From assembly GCF_905220415.1 (NCBI RefSeq), contig NC_059563.1:6086001-6150000 (forward strand): DNA of 64,000 bases, read 5' to 3'. This document shows, one piece after another, positions 47,560 to 58,949 of this stretch (position 1 is the stretch's first letter; the number at the start of each line of letters is the position of its first letter). Source of the DNA: Colias croceus (Eukaryota > Arthropoda > Insecta > Lepidoptera > Pieridae). The notes beneath the pieces are model-generated. The model saw only the letters and a program-made list of their open reading frames with translations. It was not told the DNA's origin and did not search any database. The position numbers were made by a program, and so were the translations under genes.

Positions 47560-48440
47560 TAATAGATGATAATAGTTAGTTCATAATCATTGTTATTATA
47601 GTTCATTGAAAAGTATGTCTCGTTTCAGCACCATACTATGCCTGATTAAATAAATAGATAATAGATAATAAATACAAGGGGAAGTGGGAGGCGGACACGC
47701 GCAGGCTCGCTCGCGCACCCTTCGCACACCTTACTGCCGCCACGTGATCGTAGTGATGTGACTTGACCAACGCTGTACTCGATAGTTTACAAGAAAAACT
47801 ATATTTTAACATATTAATATTTGACTTTAATATTAAAACTCTTTTAAAAATATATTAAAAATAATTTTGTGTTGTGTTTTGTATCATACACTTTCTAATA
47901 TTATGAATGCGAATGTATTATAGTGTAAATGTAAAGTATGTAATGTTACTAAATTGATTTTTGAAGGTTTTGGTAGGTATAGAATTGATATATATTTAAT
48001 TATTTATATTGTTTATTATTTCATTTTAAATTATTAATTAATTCTTATTTTTATTTAACATTAAATACTATTATTATTTGAGTTATTATTAAAAAATAGT
48101 ACTAAACCCGATCTTTTATTTTCTTAATTTTAATATTTAAGAAGTCCACACGTTTTTTCAGATATTTCAATTATACATTTTTTTAAACTACTTATAATTA
48201 ATAGAAGACTTTACATTATTATTTAAAATTACATATATTTAGACTTTCTTCATACATTTCTCCTTTAATAACATATTGAACAATATATTTTCTTATGTTA
48301 CATATTTATTTACATAACTTATCGATAGCTCAACACGCAATTGATACCTACCCATCCCTATTTGTCACACACACATCTATATAGTATCTATAGCTCATCT
48401 GCCTTCGATGTGCACTAAGCAATTTGTGCAATACACGCGC
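47560..48440. other. No gene identified
   Basis: AT-rich apart from a GC-rich patch at 47680-47760 without an open frame. Leads directly into the tandem array. Confidence 0.45.
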
Positions 48441-48659
48441 TCTATACTATTATAATATATAAAGCTACACTACCACTGACTCACTGACTCACTGACATCG
48501 GGTTTCTCGGAAACTACGTGGAAAGTTGGGGGGATTTCGACGTGATCGTGTAGAGGTGCGCCGAGTGACCACCGGAAAAATATTGACATCTCCAACACCC
48601 TGGACAAGAGAGTGGACCCCTGGAGGTGCGCAAAAACGGTGGTACCTGGAGGGGGGGTG

Positions 48660-49860
48660 TCTGAACAAAAAATGCTCGGAACTGGTGGCGATTACCAGGG
48701 GTGGTGGAAAAATGGGGATTTTCGCGAAAACAAGATGGCCGCCGTACTTTGCCAAAATCGCCGTTTATGAATCCTTACGTCTCAAATTTGGCACACGTGC
48801 TCTGTGCGAGCCGGCGAATCGATCGGTGCCCCGTTCGAGTGGCTCCGGGCCCCCGTTTCCAACTTCCATACAACGTTAACTCCAACGGCCCGCGGAAACG
48901 GTGCGTGTTGGGTGGGGGGTCCCGGAACTAAAAATGATCACCACCCTGGGACGCTACCAGGGAGCCACAGTGGGAAGCTCGATTTTGGAATTTTTCCATT
49001 TTTGGCGCAAACATAAAAACGTAAATTTAGACGAGGTGGTGCAATGGAGAAATACACCAATAATGCATTCGTACTCGCCCAGCTCCCAGGATATCCAGAA
49101 AAATCCGAAATCTTAAACTTTCCCTCATCTCTGGAAGACGGTCAACGGCCCGCGCAAACGGTAGCAGATACATCTGGGGTGCTCGAACTAAACTTGTAGT
49201 AGACCTCGAGCAATTACCACAGATAGTGAAAAAAAATCAAAATGGCGGAAAAAATGGCCACCGCCATACAAATTCTAAAACGGCCATCGCTGGTCCGATC
49301 GCGCTGAAACTTGGCACAGGGGCTTTAATCGAGTCGCATATTAAGCTGGCATACTCATAATTGAGTTTCCATCGCTGGTTTCCGAGTTTCATACAACGCA
49401 AAATTTGACGGCTCTCTGAAACGGCGCGAGATAGGTGGGGGGTGTAGAACTAAAAAATGATCAGGGAGATGGGGTGCTACCAGGGCAATCGAGAAATTTC
49501 AAATTTGACGCAATTTTTTTTTTCAAAAATGGCCAATTTTTTGAGGCAAGATGGTGGCGCCGGTTTCTTCACGATCGGTCTGAAAATTGACTTCTGTGCT
49601 CTGATTGGTCAGATTTACAAAACTGCATACTCAGAATTTCTCTCCGACCCCCGGTTTCCATTTTCCATACATCACGAAATTCAACGGCTCTCTGAACTGG
49701 TGGCACTTAGGTTGGGGTCACCAAGGTAAAAAATGTTTAAAAACTTGGTCCGCTTCCAGGCACATAAAAATTTTTGCTAAAAAGCGAAATTTTTTTTTTC
49801 GAAAATTTTGTATGGAAATTTCCATAGTAGGAAGGGTAATTGAATAGCATCGGCAAAAGA
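48660..49860 (+). repeat. Five diverged ~265-bp modules in the unit body
   Basis: The anchor AACTAAAAA(A)TGATC or a variant recurs near 48661, 48924, 49184, 49446 and 49724. Each is followed by a TACCAGG word, an AAAATGG/AAGATGG stretch, a CTGAAA-TTGGCAC-type word, a GTTTCC-CATACA word and CAACGGC-GAAACGG. Divergence is high, so these modules are much older than the array. Confidence 0.65.
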
Positions 49861-49953
49861 CGGCACCGCGGGCTGCTTGCTGCCCGCGCACCGCGCAACT
49901 TCGAGGGTTGACAGCCTCCCGGAGTAGAAAATATTTATTAACTTTTGAACTAC

Positions 49954-50975
49954 CGCACGAGCCAAGCGAGCGAAGCGAGCGAGTCACGGCAGCGGCCAGC
50001 GTAAATATTCAAATAGGTAGCGAGGAGCGAAGCGACGAGCGTGTTAGGTTAACTTTTGAACTACTTACCGCACGAGCCAAGCGAGCGAAGCGAGCGAGTC
50101 GCGTCAACGGCCGGCCTAAATATTCAAATAGGTAGCGAGGAGCGAAGCGACGAGCGTGTTAGGTTAACTCTTGAACAGTTTATTATGAAAAGTCACTGCC
50201 CGCTATCGATAAGACGTTTAAAAAATTTTACCAATATTTGAATAAGTAATTTATAAGCAGTTTAGGTAGCGAGGAGCGAAGCGACGAGCGTGTAAAATTA
50301 ACTTTTGAACTACCACACGAGCCATGCGAGCGAAGCGAGCGAGTCACGACAGCGGCCGGCCTAAATATTCAAATAGGTAGCGAGGAGCGAAGCGACGAGC
50401 GTGTTAGGTTACCTTTTGAACTACCTACCGCACGAGCCAAGCGAGCGAAGCGAGCGAGTTGCGGCAGCGGCCGGCCTAAATATTCAAATAGGTAGCGAGG
50501 AGCGAAGCGACGAGCGTGTTAGGTTAACTCTTGAACAGTTTATTATGAAAAGTCACTGCCCGCTATCGATAAGACGTTTCAAAAATTTTACCATTATTTG
50601 AATAAGTAATTTATAAGCAGTTTAGGTAGCGAGGAGCGAAGCGACGAGCGTGTAAGGTTAACTTTTGAACTACCACACGAGCCATGCGAGCGAAGCGAGC
50701 GAGTCACGACAGCGGCTGGCCTAAATATTCAAATAGGTAGCAAGGAGCGAAGCGACGAGCATGTTAGGTTAACTTTTGAACTACCTATCGCACGAGCCAA
50801 GCGAGCGAAGCGAGCGAGTCGCGGCAGCGGCTGGCCTAAATATTCAAATAGGTAGCGAGGAGCGAAGCGACGAGCGTGTTAGGTTAACTCTTGAGTTTAT
50901 TATGAAAAGTCACTGCCCGCTATCGATAAGACGTTTCAAAAATTTAACAATATTTGAATAAGTAATTTATAAGCA
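49954..50975 (+). repeat. 115-bp minisatellite in a 360-bp higher-order unit (unit 1)
   Basis: The phrase CACGAGCCA(A/T)GCGAGCG recurs at about 49955, 50070, 50315, 50430, 50675 and 50790. Steps alternate between 115 and 245 bp, making a 360-bp higher-order period. Each 115-mer has GCGAGCGAAGCGAGCGAG and GCGAGGAGCGAAGCGACGAG. The 245-bp steps add a CACTGCCCGCTATCGATAAG spacer. Confidence 0.85.
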
Positions 50976-51706
50976 GTTTCGACTGACTGTAGAATCGCTG
51001 TAAGCAGATGTTACAAATGGAAAGGAAATTCGAATGCATTTTCAAATGTCTGAAGATTTCTGCCCTGGGATGAGCCGCGAGCTGCTTGTAGCTCGCGCAA
51101 CACGCACCCTCGAAGGTGAACCGCCCCCCGGAATAGAAAATATTTGAATTTGAAATTTATAAGCACTTCCGATTGACTGTGGAATCGCTATTTGCAGATA
51201 ATAGCAAATTGACGGGGAATTTTAATGCATTTTCAAATGACTGAAGATTTCTGCCCTGGGATGCTTCGCGGGCTGCTTGCAGCCCGCGCACTACGCTCCC
51301 TCGAAGGTGGACAGCCTCCCGGAGTGGAAAATACTTGAATGTGGAATTTATAAGCATTACCGACTGACTGTAGAATCGCTGTTAGCAGATGTAACAAATG
51401 GACAGAAAATTCGAATTTATTTTCAAATGACTGCCCTATTGCTTCAACCCAGGGGCAAAAGGGGCTCGCGGGCTGCTTGCAGCCCGCGCACAACGCACCT
51501 TCGAAGGTCGACAGCATTCCAGAATAGAAAATATTTGAATTGGGAATTTATAAGCACTTCCGATTGACTGTGGAATCGCTGTTAGCAGAAAATTACAAAA
51601 GGACTGGGAATTCTAACACATTTTCTAATGACTGCCCTATTGCTTCAACCCAGGGGCAAAAGGGGCTCGCGGGCTGCTTGCAGCCCGCGCACAACGCACC
51701 AGCTAG
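50976..51706 (+). repeat. 3' block of ~190-200-bp hairpin-bearing repeats (unit 1)
   Basis: Repeats share ACTGTAGAATCGCTGTTAGC, a CCCTGGGATG or CCCAGGGGCAAAAGG link, the hairpin, then CACGCACCCTCGAAGGTG and GGAATAGAAAATATTTGAAT. Hairpin spacing is 191, 200 and 201 bp. Only the last copy is followed by CACCAGCTAG. Confidence 0.85.
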
Positions 51707-54700
51707 TTATAATATATAAAGCTACACTACCACTGACTCACTGACTCACTGACATCGGTTTTCTCGGAAACTACGTGGAAAGTGGGGGGGATAACGACGT
51801 GATCGTGTAGAGGTACGGCGAGTGACCACCGGAAAAATATTGACATCTCCAACACCCTGGACAAGAGAGTGGACCCCTGGAGGTGCGCAGAAACGGTGCC
51901 ACCTGGAGGGGGGGTGTCTGAACAAAAAATGCTCGGAACTGGTGGCGATTACCAGGGGTGGTGGAAAAATGGGGATTTTCGCGAAAACAAGATGGCCGCC
52001 GTACTTTGCCAAAATCGCCGTTTATGAATCCTTACGTCTCAAATTTGGCACACGTGCTCTATTCGAGCCGGCGAATCGATCGGTACCCCGTTCGAGTGGC
52101 TCCGGGCCCCAGTTTCCAACTTTCATACAACGTAAACTCCAACGGCCTGCGGAAACGGTGCGAGTTGGGTTGGGGGTCCCGGAACTAAAAATGATCACCA
52201 CCCTGGGACGCTACCAGGGAGCCATAGTGGGACGCTAGATTTTGGAATTTTTCCATTTTTGGCGCAAACATAAAAACGTAAATTTAGACGAGGTGGTGCA
52301 ATGGAGAAATACACCAATGACGCATTCGTACTCGCCCAGCTCCCAGGATATCCAGAAAAATCCGAAATCTTAAACTTTCCCTCATATCTCAAAGACGGTC
52401 AACTGCCCGCGCAAACGGTAGCAGCTGCATCTGGGGTGCTCGAACTAAACTTGGAGTAGACCTCGAGCAATTACCACAGATAGTGAAAAAAATTCAAAAT
52501 GGCGGAAAAAATGGCCGCCGCCATACAAATTCTAAAACGGCCATCGCTGGGCCGATCACGCTGAAACTTGGCGCAGGGGCTTTAATCGAGCCTCACATTG
52601 AGTTGGCATACTCATAATCGAGTTTCCATCGCTGGTTTCCGAGTTTCATACAACGCAAAATTCGATGGCTCTCTGAAACGGCGCAAGATAGGTGGGGGGT
52701 GTAGAACTAAAAAATGATCAGGAAGATGGGGTGCTACCAGGGCAATCGAGAAATTTCAAATTGGACGTAATTTTTTTTTCAAAAAATGGCCAATTTTGCA
52801 AAGCAAGATGGTGGCGCCGGTTCCGTCACGATCGGTCTGAAAATTGACCTCTGTGCTTGAATCGGCCAGATTTTCAAAACTGCATACTTAGAATTTCTCT
52901 CCGACTCCCGGTTTCCATTTTCCATACATCACGAAATTCAACGGCTCTCTGAACTGGTGGCAGGTAGGTCGGGGTCGCCGAAGTAAAAAATACTTCAAAA
53001 CCTGGTCCGCTTCCAGGCATATAAAAATTTTTGGTAAAATGCGAAATTTTTTTTTTTTCGAAAATTTTGTATGGAAATTTCCATAGTAGGAAGGGTAATT
53101 GAATAGCATCGGCAAAAGACGGCACCGCGGGCTGCTTGCTGCCCGCGCACCGCGCAACTTCGAGGGTTGACAGCCTCCCAGAGTCGAAAATATTTATTAA
53201 CTTTTGAACTACCTACCGCACGAGCCAAGCGAGCGAAGCGAGCGAGTCACGGCAGCTGCCAGCATAAATATTCAAATAGGTAGCGAGGAGCGAAGCGACG
53301 AGCGTGTTAGGTTAACTTTTGAACTACTTACCGCACGAGCCAAGCGAGCGAAGCGAGCGAGTCGCGTCAACGGCCGGCCTAAATATTCAAATAGGTAGCG
53401 AGGAGCGAAGCGACGAGCGTGATAGGTTAACTTATGAACTACCTACCGCACGAGCCAAGCGAGCGAGTTGCGGCAGCGGCCGGCCTAAATATTCAAATAG
53501 GTAGCGAGGAGCGAAGCGACGAGCGTGTTAGGTTAACTCTTGAACAGTTTATTATGAAAAGTCACTGCCCGGCTATCGATAAGACGTTTCAAAAATTTAC
53601 CAATATTTGAATAAGTAATTTATAAGCAGTTTAGGTAGCGAGGAGCGAAGCGACGAGCGTGTAAGGTTAACTTTTGAACTACCACACGAGCCATGCAAGC
53701 GAAGCGAGCGAGTCACGTCAGCGGCCGGCCTAAATATTCAAATAGGTAGCGAGGAGCGAAGCGACGAGCGTGTTAGGTTAACTTTTGAACTACCTATCGC
53801 ATGAGCCAAGCGAGCGAAGCGAGCGAGTCGCGGCAGCGGCCGGCCTAAATATTCAAATAGGTAGCGAGGAGCGAAGCGACGAGCGTGTTAGGTTAACTCT
53901 TGAACAGTTTATTATGAAAAGTCACTGCCCGCTATCGATAAGACGTTTCAAAAATTTAACAACATTTGAATAAGTAATTTATAAGCAGTTTCGACTGACT
54001 GTAGAATCGCTGTTAGCAGATGTTACAAATGGAAAGGAAATTCGAATGAATTTTAAAATGACTTAAGATTTCTGCCCTGGGATGAGCCGCGAGCTGCTTG
54101 CAGCTCGCGCACCACGCAAGTGGACCACGCACCTCGAAGGTGGACAGCCCCCCGGAATAGAAAATATTTTAATGGGGAATTTATAAGTACTTCCGATTTA
54201 CTGTGGAATCGCTGTTAGCAGATAAAAGCAAATTGACGGGGAATTTTAACGCATTTTCTAATGACTGAAGATTTCTGTCCCTGGGATGTACCGCGGGCTG
54301 CTTGCAGCCCGCGCACCACGCACCCTCGATGGTGGATAGCCCCCCGGAATAGAAAATATTTGAATGGGGAATTTATAAGCAGTTTCGACTGACTGTAGAA
54401 TCGCTGTTAGCAGATGTAACAAATGGACAGGAAATTCGAATGCATTTTCAAATGACTGAAGATTTCTGCCCTGGGATGAGCCGCGAGCTGCTTGTAGCTC
54501 GCGCACCACGCACCCTCGAAGGTGGACAGCCCCCCGGAATAGAAAATATTTTAATGGGGAATTTATAAGTACTTCCGATTTACTGTGGAATCGCTGTTAG
54601 CAGATAAAAGCAAATTGACGGGGAATTTTAACGCATTTTCTAATGACTGAAGATTTCTGTCCCTGGGATGTACCGCGGGCTGCTTGCAGCCCGCGCACCA

Positions 54701-55277
54701 CGCACCCTCGATGGTGGATAGCCCCCCGGAATAGAAAATATTTGAATGGGGAATTTATAAGCAGTTTCGACTGACTGTAGAATCGCTGTTAGCAGATGTT
54801 ACAAATGGAAAGGAAATTCGAATGCATTTTCAAATGACTGAAGATTTCTGCCCTGGGATGAGCCGCGAGCTGCTTGCAGCTCGCGCACCACGTACCCTCG
54901 AAGGTGAATCGCCCCCCGGAATAGAAAATATTTGAATTTGAAATTTATAAGCACTTCCGATTGCTGTGGAATCGCTGTTATCAGATAAAAGCAAATTGAC
55001 GGGGAATTTTAACGCATTATCAAATGACTGAAGATTTCTGCCCTGGGATGCTTGCGCGCGCACTACGCTCCTTCGAAGGTGGACAGCCTCCCGGAGTGGA
55101 AAATACTTGAATGGGGAATTTATAAGCATTACCGACTGACTTTAGAATCGCTGTTAGCAGATGTAACAAATGGACAGAAAATTCGAATATATTTTCAAAT
55201 GACTGCCCTATTGCTTCAACCCAGGGGCAAAAGGGGCTCGCGGGCTGCTTGCAGCCCGCGCACAACGCTCCAGCTAG
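51707..55277 (+). mobile_element. Array unit 2
   Basis: Body to about 53100, minisatellite 53216-53987, and a long 3' block to 55277 with hairpins such as 54089-54108. In the 3' block a ~370-bp pair of repeats (54170-54540) is itself duplicated at 54540-54910. One repeat at about 55050 has lost its hairpin. Repeated almost unchanged as unit 4, 7,246 bp on. Confidence 0.8.
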
Positions 55278-58200
55278 TTATTATAATATATAAAGCTACA
55301 CTACCACTGACTCACTGACTCACTGACATCGGTTTTCTCGGAAACTACGTGGAAAGTGGGGGGGATAACGACGTGATCGTGTAGAGGTGCGCCGAGTGAC
55401 CACCGGAAAAATATTGACATCTCCAACACCCTGGACAAGAGAGTGGACCCCTGGAGGTGCGCAAAAACGGTGCCACCTGGAGGGGGGGTGTCTGAACAAA
55501 AAATGCTCAGAACTGGTGGCGATTACCAGGGGTGGTGGAAAAATGGGGATTTTCGCGAAAACAAGATGGCCGCCGTACTTTGCCAAAATCGCCGTTTATG
55601 AATCCTTACGTCTCAAATTTTGCACACGTGCTCTGTTCGAGCCGGCGAATCGATCGGTGCCCCGTTCGAGTGGCTCCGGGCCCCCGTTTCCGACTTTCAT
55701 ACATTGGAAAATCCAACGGCCCGCGGAAACGGTGCGAGTTGGGTGGGGGGTGTCGGAACTAAAAATGATCACCACCCTGGGACGCTACCAGGGAGCCATA
55801 GTGGGACGCTCGATTTTGGAATTTTTCCATTTTTGGCGCAAACATAAAAACGTAAATTTAGACGAGGTGGTGCAATGGTGAAATACACCAATGATGCATT
55901 CGTACTCGCCCAGCTCCCAGGATATCCAGAAAAATCCGAAATCTTAAACTTTCCCACATTTCGCGAAGACGGTCAACGGCCCGCGCAAACGGTAGCAGCT
56001 ACATCTGGGGTGCTCAAACTAAACTTGTAGTAGACCTCGAGCAATTACCACAGATAGTGAAAAAAATTCAAAATGGCGGAAAAAATGGCCGCCGCCATAC
56101 AAATGCTAAAATGGCCATCGCTGGTCCGATCGGGCTGAAACTTGGCACAGGGTCTTTAATCGAGCCGCACATTAAATTGGCATATTCATAATCGAGTTTA
56201 CACCGCTGGTTTCCAAGTTTCATACAACGCAAAATTCGACAGCTCTCCGAAACGGCGCCAGATAGGTGGGGGGGTGTAGAACTAAAAAATGATCAGGAAG
56301 ATGGGGCGCTACCAGGGCAATCGAGAAATTTTAAATTGGACGCAATTTTTTTTTCAAAAATGGCCAATTTTTCAAACCAAGATGGTGGCGCCGATTCCGT
56401 CACGATCGGTCTGAAAATTGACTTTTGTGCTCTGAGTGGTCAGATTTACAAAACTGCATACTCAGAATTTCTCTCCGACCCCCGGTTTCCATTTTCCATA
56501 CATCACGAAATTCAACGGCTCTCTGAACTGGTGACACTTAGGTTGGGGTCACCAAGGTAAAAAATGTTTAAAAACTTGGTCCGCTTCCAGGTATATGAAA
56601 ATTTTTGCTAAAAAGCGAAATTTTTTTTTCGAAAATTTTGTATGGAAATTTCCATAGTAGGAAGGGTAATTGAATAGCATCGGCAAAAGACGGCACCGCG
56701 GGCTGCTTGCTGCCCGCGCACCGCGCAACTTCGAGGGTTGACAGCCTCCCGGAGTAGAAAATATTTATTAACTTTTGAACTACCGCACGAGCCAAGCGAG
56801 CGAAGCGAGCGAGTCACGGCAGCGGCCAGAGTAAATACTCAAATAGGTAGCGAGGAGCGAAGCGACGAGCGTGTTAGGTTAACTTTTGAACTACTTACAG
56901 CACGAGCCAAGCGAGCGAAGCGAGCGAGTCGCGTCAACGGCCGGCCTAAATATTCAAATAGGTAGCGAGGAGCGAAGCGACGAGCGTGATAGGTTAACTT
57001 ATGAACTACCAACCGCACGAGCCAAGCGAGCGAAGCGAGCGAGTTGCGGCAGCGGCCGGCCTAAATATTCATATAGGTAGCGAGGAGCGAAGCGACGAGC
57101 GTGTTAGGTTAACTCTTGAACAGTTTATTATGAAAAGTCACTGCCCACGTTTCAAAAATTTTACCAATATTTGAATAAGTAATTTATAAGCAGTTTAGGT
57201 AGCGAGGAGCGAAGCGACGAGCGTGTAAGGTGAACTTTTGAACTACCACACGAGCCATGCGAGCGAAGCGAGCGAGTCACGGCAGCGGCCGGCCTAAATA
57301 TTCAAATAGGTAGCGAGGAGCGAAGCGACGAGCGTGTTAGGTTAACTTTGGAACTACCTATCGCACGAGCCAAGCGAGCGAAGCGAGCGAGTCGCGGCAG
57401 CGGCCGGCCTAAATATTCAAATAGGTAGCGAGGAGCGAAGCGACGAGCGTGTTAGGTTAACTCTTGAACAGTTTATTATGAAAAGTCACTGCCCACGTTT
57501 CAAAAATTTTACCAATATTTGAATAAGTAATTTATAAGCAGTTTAGGTAGCGAGGAGCGAAGCGACGAGCGTGTAAGGTTAACTTTTGAACTACCACACG
57601 AGCCATGCGAGCGAAGCGAGCGAGTCACGGCAGCGGCCGGCCTAAATATTCAAATAGGTAGCGAGGAGCGAAGCGACGAGCGTGTTAGGTTAACTTTGGA
57701 ACTACCTATCGCACGAGCCAAGCGAGCGAAGCGAGCGAGTCGCGGCAGCGGCCGGCCTAAATATTCAAATAGGTAGCGAGGAGCGAAGCGACGAGCGTGT
57801 TAGGTTAACTCTTGAACAGTTTATTATGAAAAGTCACTGCCCGCTATCGATAAGACGTTTCAAAAATTTAACAATATTTGAATAAGTAATTTATAAGCAG
57901 TTTCGACTGACTGTAGAATCGCTGTTAGCAGATGTTACAAATGGAAAGGAAATTCGAATGCATTTTCAAATGACTGAAGATTTCTGCCCTGGGATGAGCC
58001 GCGAGCTGCTTGCAGCTCGCGCATCACGCACCCTCGAAGGTGGACAGCCCCCCGGAATAGAAAATATTTTAATGGGGAATTTATAAGCACTTCCGATTTA
58101 CTGTGGAATCGCTGTTAGCAGATAAAAAGCAAATTGACAGGGAATTTTAACGCATTTTCAAATGACTGAAGATTTTTGTCCCTGGGATGTACCGCGGGCT

Positions 58201-58949
58201 GCTTGCAGCTCGCGCACCACGCACCCTCGAAAGTGGACAGCCCCCCGGAATAGAAAATATTTGAGTGGGGAATTTATAAGCATTACCGACTGACTGTAGA
58301 ATCGCTGTTAGGAGATGTAACAAATGGATAGGAAATTCGAATGCATTTTCAAATGACTGAATATTTCTGACCTGGGATGCTTCGCGGGCTGCTTGCAGCC
58401 CGCGCACTACGCTCCCTCGAAGGTGGACAGCCTCCCGGAGTGGAAAATACTTGAATGGGGAATTTATAAGCATTAACGACTTACTGTAGAATCGCTGTTA
58501 GCAGATGTTACAAATGGAAAGGAAATTCGAATGCATTTTCAAATGACTGAAGATTTCTGCCCTGGGATGAGCCGCGAGCTGCTTGCCCCGGAATAGAAAA
58601 TATTTGAATTTGAAATTTATATGCACTTCCGATTGCTGTGGAATCGCTGTTAGCAGATAAAAGCAAATTGACGGGGAATTTAAACGCATTTTCAAATGAC
58701 TGAAGATTTCTGCCCTGGGATGCTTGCGCGCGCACTACGCTCCCTCGAAGGTGGACAGCCTCCCGGAGTGGAAAATACTTGAATGGGGAATTTATAAGCA
58801 TTACCGACTGACTTTAGAATCGCTGTTAGCAGATGTAACAAATGGACAGAAAATTCGAATATATTTTCAAATGACTGCCCTATTGCTTCAACCCAGGGGC
58901 AAAAGGGGCTCGCGGGCTGCTTGCAGCCCGCGCACAACGCACCAGCTAG
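55278..58949 (+). mobile_element. Array unit 3
   Basis: The longest unit. Its minisatellite (56774-57890) contains a direct duplication of 348 bp (for example CTGCCCACGTTTC at 57141 and 57489). The 3' block has a hairpin-to-next-repeat deletion at about 58578 (GAGCTGCTTG joined to CCCCGGAATAG). Confidence 0.8.

Larger units (their letters stand above)
48441..51706 (+). mobile_element. Array unit 1
   Basis: Left end TCTATACTATTATAATATAT, body to about 49860, a first hairpin copy (GCGGGCTGCTTGCTGCCCGC, 49868-49887), minisatellite 49954-50975, then a 3' block with hairpins at 51077-51096, 51268-51287, 51468-51487 and 51669-51688. CTAG at 51703-51706. The shortest unit because its 3' block has fewest repeats. 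Confidence 0.8.

Noticed and set aside
49908..50961. Open frames with Ser-Glu-Arg repeats (SERSERV, GSEERSDERVRL) in the array
   Set aside because: They are translations of the GCGAGCGAAGCGAGCGAG minisatellite, occur in overlapping frames, and lack codon bias or any start context.
49954..50975. CRISPR-like array
   Set aside because: Repeat-spacer periodicity is 115/245 bp, the spacers are themselves repeats, and the genome is clearly eukaryotic.
55387..55881. 164-codon frame (the longest in the window) and its copy at 62633-63127
   Set aside because: The frame is broken in units 1, 2 and 4, overlaps antisense frames of similar length, and crosses the non-coding ~265-bp modules. It shows no domain or constraint.
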